From assembly GCA_019313605.1 (NCBI GenBank), contig JAFDAW010000092.1, positions 1 to 12,599 of the forward strand: a stretch of 12,599 bases of DNA. Reading direction: 5' to 3'. The translations under genes and the position numbers were made by a program. Shown here piece after piece: positions 8,512-12,599 of this stretch. Numbering within the stretch: the first letter of the stretch is position 1; the number at the start of each line of letters is the position of its first letter. Below the pieces are notes generated by a model. The model ran no database searches. It saw nothing but the letters and a program-made list of their open reading frames with translations, and had not been told where the DNA came from. The stretch is from Deltaproteobacteria bacterium. Its GTDB lineage: Bacteria > Myxococcota_A > UBA9160 > SMWR01.

Positions 8512-8557
8512 GATTTGACGGATTTGACACCCAAAATCGGCCCTGATTGCCGATAAT
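8512..8557 (+). promoter_or_regulatory. AT-rich control region of cysC with tandem GATTTGAC repeat
   Basis: The word GATTTGAC occurs at 8512-8519 and 8521-8528, a 9-base tandem period; the second copy contains TTGACA (8524-8529). A -10-like GATAAT lies at 8552-8557. The 22-base spacing is too long for an ordinary sigma70 promoter, so either a regulator is involved or the true boxes are others. The rest of the 162-base gap (8424-8585) shows no gene. Confidence 0.35.
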
Positions 8558-8572
8558 AAAGCGCATATGCAG

Positions 8573-8578
8573 AAGGAG
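8573..8578 (+). promoter_or_regulatory. Ribosome binding site that fixes the cysC start
   Basis: AAGGAG lies seven bases before TTG 8586. It decides this start over the longer reading from TTG 8547, whose extra residues are Arg-rich, fall inside the control region and lack a ribosome binding site. Confidence 0.8.
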
Positions 8579-8585
8579 AGTTCGG

Positions 8586-9209
8586 TTGGCTGAACAGAAG
8601 AGCGACAACATCACCTGGCACGAAGGTCAGGTGGCCCGCGGCGATCGCGAGGCGATCAGCGGACAGCGCGGCGTGACGATCTGGTTGACGGGGCTTTCGG
8701 GATCCGGGAAGTCCACGATTGCCGTTGCAGCGGAGCGCGAATTAATCCATCGAGGGCGTCTGTCCTTCGTGCTCGACGGCGACAACATCCGCCACGGGCT
8801 CAACAACAACCTGGGCTTCTCGCCCGAGGACCGCACGGAGAACATCCGCAGAATCGGAGAAGTCTCGAAGCTGTTTACCGAGTCCGGCGTGATCGTCTTC
8901 AGTTCGTTCATCTCTCCCTATCGATCCGATCGCGATGCCGTACGCGCGCTGATGGGTGGGGGCGATTTCGTGGAAGTCTTTGTGGACGCGAGTCTCGATA
9001 CCTGCGAGAGCCGAGACGTGAAGGGGCTCTACAAAAAGGCGCGGGCGGGCGAGATCCCCGAATTCACAGGAATCTCGGCGCCCTACGAGGCGCCCGAGAG
9101 TCCCGAGCTGGTTCTCGACACCAACCGCCAGTCGGTCGAGGAGAGTGTGGGCAAGCTCGTCGAGTACCTGGACGCAAAGGGATATCTGACCGTCTCATCG
9201 GACGCGTAG
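8586..9209 (+). CDS. cysC: Adenylylsulfate (APS) kinase
   Basis: Phosphorylates adenosine 5'-phosphosulfate with ATP to PAPS, for sulfate reduction or sulfation. Length is 207 residues. The N-terminus DNITWHEGQV matches the family's N-I-x-W-H start. The P-loop is GLSGSGKST (36-44), followed by DGDNIRHGLN (64-73), LGFSPEDRTENIRR, and FISPYRSDR with the phospho-acceptor-type serine S110. VFVDASLDTCESRDVKGLY and the lid/IPEFTGISAPYE region complete the enzyme. The TTG start is chosen from the strong AAGGAG upstream. No ATP sulfurylase (cysD, cysN or sat) or PAPS reductase is in the window, so this is a standalone kinase and the fate of PAPS is open. The next gene starts 27 bases after the stop. 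Confidence 0.96.
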   Translation: MAEQKSDNITWHEGQVARGDREAISGQRGVTIWLTGLSGSGKSTIAVAAERELIHRGRLSFVLDGDNIRHGLNNNLGFSPEDRTENIRRIGEVSKLFTESGVIVFSSFISPYRSDRDAVRALMGGGDFVEVFVDASLDTCESRDVKGLYKKARAGEIPEFTGISAPYEAPESPELVLDTNRQSVEESVGKLVEYLDAKGYLTVSSDA

Positions 9210-9226
9210 CCTGAGACGACGGGGCG

Positions 9227-9231
9227 AGGAG
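9227..9231 (+). promoter_or_regulatory. Ribosome binding site for the TPR lipoprotein
   Basis: AGGAG lies five bases before GTG 9237. This supports the GTG as the start and gives a complete lipoprotein signal peptide. Confidence 0.65.
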
Positions 9232-9236
9232 TTGGG

Positions 9237-10910
9237 GTGAAAGTGCGGATTCATCGATTGAATCAGATCGCATCGCTGTCGATGGTGGCGGCGCTGCTGT
9301 TGAGCGGTTGTGCGCTGATTCCCATCGGCAAACAGGCGCGTCTGCGAGATCCGGCCCCGGGCCCCGAATTGCGCCCGGACGCGCCGCCGGAGTACGACAT
9401 CCTCGTCGCCCACGATCACCAGGCGCGCGGTGATCTCGACGACGCATTGGCCGCCTTCGAGCGCGCACTCGAAAAGGATCCGGACTCCGCCTACATCCAC
9501 CGGAAGCTGGCGATGAGTCTGATTCGAGCGGGCCGGCCCGCAGAATCTCTCGAGCACGCAGAGCGGGCGTTGGAGATCGACCCGGAGGATCCGCGGACCC
9601 GCGTCTTCGTGGGCCAGCTGTATCGGATGCAGCGCAACGTTGCGGCCGCTGAACTGGCGCTGCTCGATGAGGAGTCGGGTGAACCGATCAACCGAGAGGC
9701 CGGCGTTCTACTCTACCAGGTGTATATGGAGAGTGATCGGAGCGATCAGGCCATCGATCTCGCGCTGTGGTTGGTCGATGTCGTCGATGACCCGATCTAC
9801 GCGTACGCGGCGCTCGCCAAGGCCTACGAGCTGGCGGAAGAGGGCGCCGAACGGGCGATCTACGGCGAAATCCTCGAACTGCATCCCCATCACCACGAGA
9901 CCTTGATGAAGCTCGCGGACGTGCAGTTGGGCGAGAACGATACCGAGGGTGCGCTTCAGACCCTCAAGGAGATCGAGGCCAACTATCCAAACGACATGCG
10001 TTCGGTGGTGCGATTGGGATTCCTCTATTACGAGACCGAGCATTTTTCCGAATCGGCCAGCCGCTTCGAGACCTTCCTCGCGAGCGAGCCCGGAGACGAC
10101 GAAGTTCGCTTCTTCCTCGGAATCGTGCGTCGCCGGATGGGAGAAGATGCCGCGGCCATCGAAGTCTTTTCCGCGATCCCCGAAGACAGCGAACACTCTG
10201 CCGAAGCCCACACGCAGCTGGCGGTTCTCTTGGAGCGGAGGGGAGATTTCGCACGCGCACTCGAAGAGGTCGAGGCGGCCGTCGCCGCAAAGCCCACCCG
10301 GCCTCGCGAACTCTACTATGCGACGCTGCGCGCCAAGGCCGGAGATTTCGATGGGGCCGTCGCTTATCTCGAGGGGTTGCTGCTCAAGGATCCCGACGAC
10401 GACGAACTCCTCTTCAACCTGGGCGTCGTCTTCAGTGAAGCGAAGCGCACGCAGGAAGCGCTCGAATACATGGAGCGCGCGATCGAGCAGAATCCGAACA
10501 ACGCGAGCGCACTCAACTACGTCGGTTACACCTGGGCGGAGCGAGGGGACAATCTCGATCAAGCCGAGGACTACATCGTGCGGGCCCTCGACCTCAGGCC
10601 CGACGACGGATTCATCATCGACAGCCTCGGCTGGGTGTACTACATGCGCGCGCGCCCGCTCTTCGACACGGGAAGAAACGAAGAGGCGAAGAAGTACCTC
10701 GATCGGGCGCTGAAGGAGCTCTTGCGCGCCCAGGAACTCACCGGCGGCGACCCCGTCGTCTCGGAGCACCTCGGCGATACCTACCTCCTGCTCGATCAGA
10801 AAGACCGCGCCCTGAAGAACTACCGGGAAGCCGTTGACCTGACGCCTCGAGAGGGCGAGCAGCCCGATCTTCTCGAAAAGCTCGAGGCCCTCCAGCGCGA
10901 GATCGAGTAG
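9237..10910 (+). CDS. Tetratricopeptide-repeat lipoprotein
   Basis: Predicted envelope lipoprotein of 557 residues built almost wholly of TPR helices. The signal peptide runs through SMVAALLLSGC, a clear lipobox with acylated C25; Ala at +2 predicts outer-membrane sorting. TPR units are seen from about residue 58 (HDHQARGDLDDALAAFERAL) through repeated A-x-x-x-F/Y-x-x-A-L-x-x-x-P patterns. The C-terminal half carries the family block LNYVGYTWAERGDNLDQAED (from N427) and DGFIIDSLGWVYY, followed by DPVVSEHLGDTYLLL. Around residues 470-500 the usual spacing between two repeats is enlarged. Such proteins are scaffolds; no enzymatic residues are expected. The gene directly precedes a LolB-like lipoprotein with a 2-base gap, suggesting a joint role in lipoprotein or outer-membrane assembly, but partner and function are inference. 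Start GTG 9237 is supported by AGGAG. Confidence 0.9.
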   Translation: MKVRIHRLNQIASLSMVAALLLSGCALIPIGKQARLRDPAPGPELRPDAPPEYDILVAHDHQARGDLDDALAAFERALEKDPDSAYIHRKLAMSLIRAGRPAESLEHAERALEIDPEDPRTRVFVGQLYRMQRNVAAAELALLDEESGEPINREAGVLLYQVYMESDRSDQAIDLALWLVDVVDDPIYAYAALAKAYELAEEGAERAIYGEILELHPHHHETLMKLADVQLGENDTEGALQTLKEIEANYPNDMRSVVRLGFLYYETEHFSESASRFETFLASEPGDDEVRFFLGIVRRRMGEDAAAIEVFSAIPEDSEHSAEAHTQLAVLLERRGDFARALEEVEAAVAAKPTRPRELYYATLRAKAGDFDGAVAYLEGLLLKDPDDDELLFNLGVVFSEAKRTQEALEYMERAIEQNPNNASALNYVGYTWAERGDNLDQAEDYIVRALDLRPDDGFIIDSLGWVYYMRARPLFDTGRNEEAKKYLDRALKELLRAQELTGGDPVVSEHLGDTYLLLDQKDRALKNYREAVDLTPREGEQPDLLEKLEALQREIE

Positions 10911-10912
10911 GC

Positions 10913-11713
10913 GTGAAACGCATCGCTGTTGGCGCGGTGCTGCTTTTCTGGGCGACGGCCTGCGCAACGCCTATTTCATTTCAGCCCTTGTCACCGGGCG
11001 ACCCTCGACCGGATCAGTTGCTCGAAGACTGGGCGGAGCGCGCCAGCCAGCGGCAGCGGCTGCGTGGGGTCGCGCGGCTTGCGGTCGACGGGCACGACGG
11101 ATCGGTCCGGCTTCGCGGCAAGCAACTCGTGATCCTGGAGCGGCCGTCGCGCCTGCGGGTGGAAATTCTCGGGTTCCTCAATCAATCGCTCGCGGTGATC
11201 GCCACCGACGGCGAGGGTTTCGAGGTTTACCGCGCAGACGGCCAGAGCTACGAAACCGGCGAGGTCGATGAGCACCTGCTGTGGAAAGAAGCCGGGATCG
11301 ATCTGAGCCCCGATGAGGCGGTGGCGGTTTTGCTGGGGGTCCCGATCTCCGAGCCGCTGCCCGCTCCCGTGAGCGCGGTTCGCGATGCGGACGGGCGGAT
11401 CCGCATCGACCTGGCCGACGCCCGGGGATCCGTGGTTCAGCGGGTGACCTTCGATTCGGCCGGCCAGCTTCGCGTGTTCGAGGTTCTCGACGATTCGGGT
11501 GGCGTTGTCTGGGCGGCGCAATTCGACGCGTATCGCGATGTCGATGGTTCGCCCTTCGCGCATTCGATCGAAGTCGACGTTCGCTCGGGGATGACGCACG
11601 CAGAAATCTCGTTTCGCAACGTCGAACTGAATCCCGACCTGCCACCCGAAATGTTTCGTTTGTTTCCACCCGGCGGGGGCGGTCCGCCGAGCGTGGATGC
11701 GGACGGCCGATGA
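10913..11713 (+). CDS. LolB-like outer-membrane lipoprotein (LolA/LolB fold, DUF4292-like)
   Basis: A 266-residue protein with a short signal peptide and a lipobox-like ATAC with C17; Ala at -3 is less usual than Leu, so lipidation is probable, not certain. After a linker comes LRGVARLAVDGHDGSVRLRGKQ, then RLRVEILGFLNQSLAVIATD, FEVYRADGQSY and a run of beta-strands ending with FRNVELNPDLPPEMFRL. This is the half-barrel layout of LolB/DUF4292 proteins, which accept lipoproteins or lipids at the outer membrane. Length exceeds E. coli LolB (207) and overall similarity is weak, so orthology to lolB is not claimed. GTG 10913 lies two bases after the TPR lipoprotein stop, so the pair is coupled. 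In many proteobacteria ispE follows lolB; here a serine hydrolase follows instead. Confidence 0.78.
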   Translation: MKRIAVGAVLLFWATACATPISFQPLSPGDPRPDQLLEDWAERASQRQRLRGVARLAVDGHDGSVRLRGKQLVILERPSRLRVEILGFLNQSLAVIATDGEGFEVYRADGQSYETGEVDEHLLWKEAGIDLSPDEAVAVLLGVPISEPLPAPVSAVRDADGRIRIDLADARGSVVQRVTFDSAGQLRVFEVLDDSGGVVWAAQFDAYRDVDGSPFAHSIEVDVRSGMTHAEISFRNVELNPDLPPEMFRLFPPGGGGPPSVDADGR

Positions 11714-11772
11714 ACGCAATCGCCCGATCGCCCGCCAGATTTCCAGCGCCTGAACAGGAGACCCGCGTTTGA
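11710..11772 (+). CDS. Possible 20-codon mini-ORF between lolB-like gene and hydrolase
   Basis: ATG 11710 overlaps the preceding TGA as ATGA. The frame reads MNAIARSPARFPAPEQETRV and ends at TGA 11770-11772, which overlaps the TTG start of the next gene as TTGA. No Shine-Dalgarno sequence of its own is obvious, and the peptide resembles nothing I know. It could be a coupling or leader peptide, or chance. Confidence 0.2.
   Translation: MNAIARSPARFPAPEQETRV
11756..11760 (+). promoter_or_regulatory. Ribosome binding site for the serine hydrolase
   Basis: AGGAG lies eight bases before TTG 11769 and supports that start over an in-frame GTG at 11793. Confidence 0.65.
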
Positions 11773-12599
11773 TCGACGTCCGAACGGAAGAGGTGCTTCA
11801 GGACGCCCTCGATCGGTTGGTCGGAGCATCCGGCGGGCTCGGGGCAACGGCGGCCGTCCGCTGCGAGGGGCTCGGAGCCTGGGCCGGTGCGAGTGGGTCG
11901 CTCGATCTGGAGCGACAGGCTGCGATGCCCGCCGACGCGCGCTTTCCCATCTACAGCATCACCAAGACCGTGATCGCGGTTTGCGTGCTTCGGCTCGCAG
12001 AGTTGCGCGCGCTCGCACTCGATGAGCCGATTTCGCGTTGGGTGGCAGGTTTGCCTTTTGGTGACGACGTCTCGCTGCGCCGGCTGCTCAATCACACGGC
12101 CGGTGTTCCCAATTACAGTGCTCTTCCCGAGCAGATCGTCGCATTGAATGCTTCCCCGGGAGAGGCCTGGACGTTCGAGCAATTCGTCGAGCACAGCTGC
12201 CACCGCGGTCTCGATTTTTCACCCGGCGAGGGTTGGTGTTATTCGAACACCGGCTATGCGCTGCTCAAGCGTGCCGTCGAACTCGCCAATGCGACGAGCT
12301 TTGCGGAAGCCGTGCAACAGCACGTCGCGGGCCCGCTCGGTCACACCGCCACCACGGTCGTGGAGGGCCGCGCTTCGTTCGAAAAACTCGTGCCGGGCTT
12401 CGGTCGCGAATTCAACCGCAACGCCGAGCTGGAAGACGTTCGTTTCGTTTACGACCCGGGTTGGGTCGCTCACGGACTCGTTTCGTCCACTGCGGCAGCG
12501 ATCGTCGAGTTCTACCAGGCGCTCTTCGGTGGCAAACTCGTGCATCGCTCGTCACTCGCGGAAATGACGCAGCGGGTGGGGGTGCCGGGCGATCACCCG
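11769..12599 (+). CDS. Serine hydrolase, beta-lactamase/class C PBP fold (3' end cut off)
   Basis: Open from TTG 11769 to the end of the window (277 codons, no stop), so the C-terminus is missing. It has the nucleophile motif S63-I-T-K66 in FPIYSITKTVIAVCVL, the second motif Y158-S-N in GWCYSNTGYALLKRA, the family block LRRLLNHTAGVPNY, and a Gly-Leu-Val-Ser segment (GWVAHGLVSS) typical of this fold. The third motif (usually HxG or KTG) lies beyond the window. There is no signal peptide at the N-terminus, which suggests a cytoplasmic enzyme or an esterase/peptidase role rather than a secreted beta-lactamase; that is inference. Members include beta-lactamases, DD-peptidases and EstB-type esterases, and substrate cannot be predicted. 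It lies 55 bases after the LolB-like gene and may be cotranscribed. Confidence 0.88.
   Translation, partial: MIDVRTEEVLQDALDRLVGASGGLGATAAVRCEGLGAWAGASGSLDLERQAAMPADARFPIYSITKTVIAVCVLRLAELRALALDEPISRWVAGLPFGDDVSLRRLLNHTAGVPNYSALPEQIVALNASPGEAWTFEQFVEHSCHRGLDFSPGEGWCYSNTGYALLKRAVELANATSFAEAVQQHVAGPLGHTATTVVEGRASFEKLVPGFGREFNRNAELEDVRFVYDPGWVAHGLVSSTAAAIVEFYQALFGGKLVHRSSLAEMTQRVGVPGDHP

Noticed and set aside
9708..10967. 419-codon minus-strand frame opposite the TPR lipoprotein
   Set aside because: Its apparent regular pattern mirrors the TPR repeats on the other strand; there is no ribosome binding site or domain of its own.

Overview
The window reads as a stretch of chromosomal housekeeping DNA from a GC-rich Gram-negative bacterium. 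Every recognisable gene lies on the + strand, with short gaps or overlaps between most of them. Diderm features are an EnvC-like murein peptidase tail, a periplasmic C-terminal processing protease, an outer-membrane-type TPR lipoprotein and a LolB-like lipoprotein. The deep-branching proteobacterial style (MEP isoprenoid pathway, xseA-xseB-ispA-dxs-tlyA order, TPR lipoprotein next to a LolB-like protein) suggests a deltaproteobacterial or Myxococcota-like lineage. That placement is inference from gene content; no rRNA or other phylogenetic marker is present.

Layout. (1) Positions 1-1671: the last 26 codons of an M23/EnvC-like peptidase, then a CtpA-type S41 protease, both envelope proteolysis or peptidoglycan functions. 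(2) Positions 1717-6816: xseA, xseB, ispA, dxs and tlyA. xseB/ispA, ispA/dxs and dxs/tlyA overlap by 1, 4 and 4 bases, so this is almost certainly one translationally coupled operon. It covers exonuclease VII, the first MEP enzyme, farnesyl diphosphate synthesis and a ribosomal RNA methyltransferase. (3) Positions 6832-8423: a good sigma70-type promoter, an A-type Fe-S carrier and a cysteine desulfurase, a two-gene Fe-S assembly unit. (4) Positions 8424-9209: a 162-base intergenic region with a short hairpin and a tandem 9-base repeat, then adenylylsulfate kinase (cysC) starting at TTG. (5) Positions 9237-11713: a TPR lipoprotein and a LolB-like lipoprotein, 2 bases apart. (6) Positions 11769-12599: a serine hydrolase of the beta-lactamase/PBP class C fold, cut by the window end.

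Two genes are easily missed because the window edges cut them: the M23 tail (positions 3-83) and the serine hydrolase (11769 to the end). Several starts were moved from the longest possible ORF: ctpA to 232, tlyA to 6061 and cysC to 8586.

I found no mobile element, CRISPR array, tRNA, rRNA or defence system, and nothing that looks like an undescribed system. The points most worth checking are a farnesyl diphosphate synthase lacking the usual conserved segment after its second Asp-rich motif, a two-cysteine insertion in the CtpA PDZ domain, paired direct repeats around two promoters, and a 20-codon mini-ORF fitted exactly between the LolB-like gene and the hydrolase.
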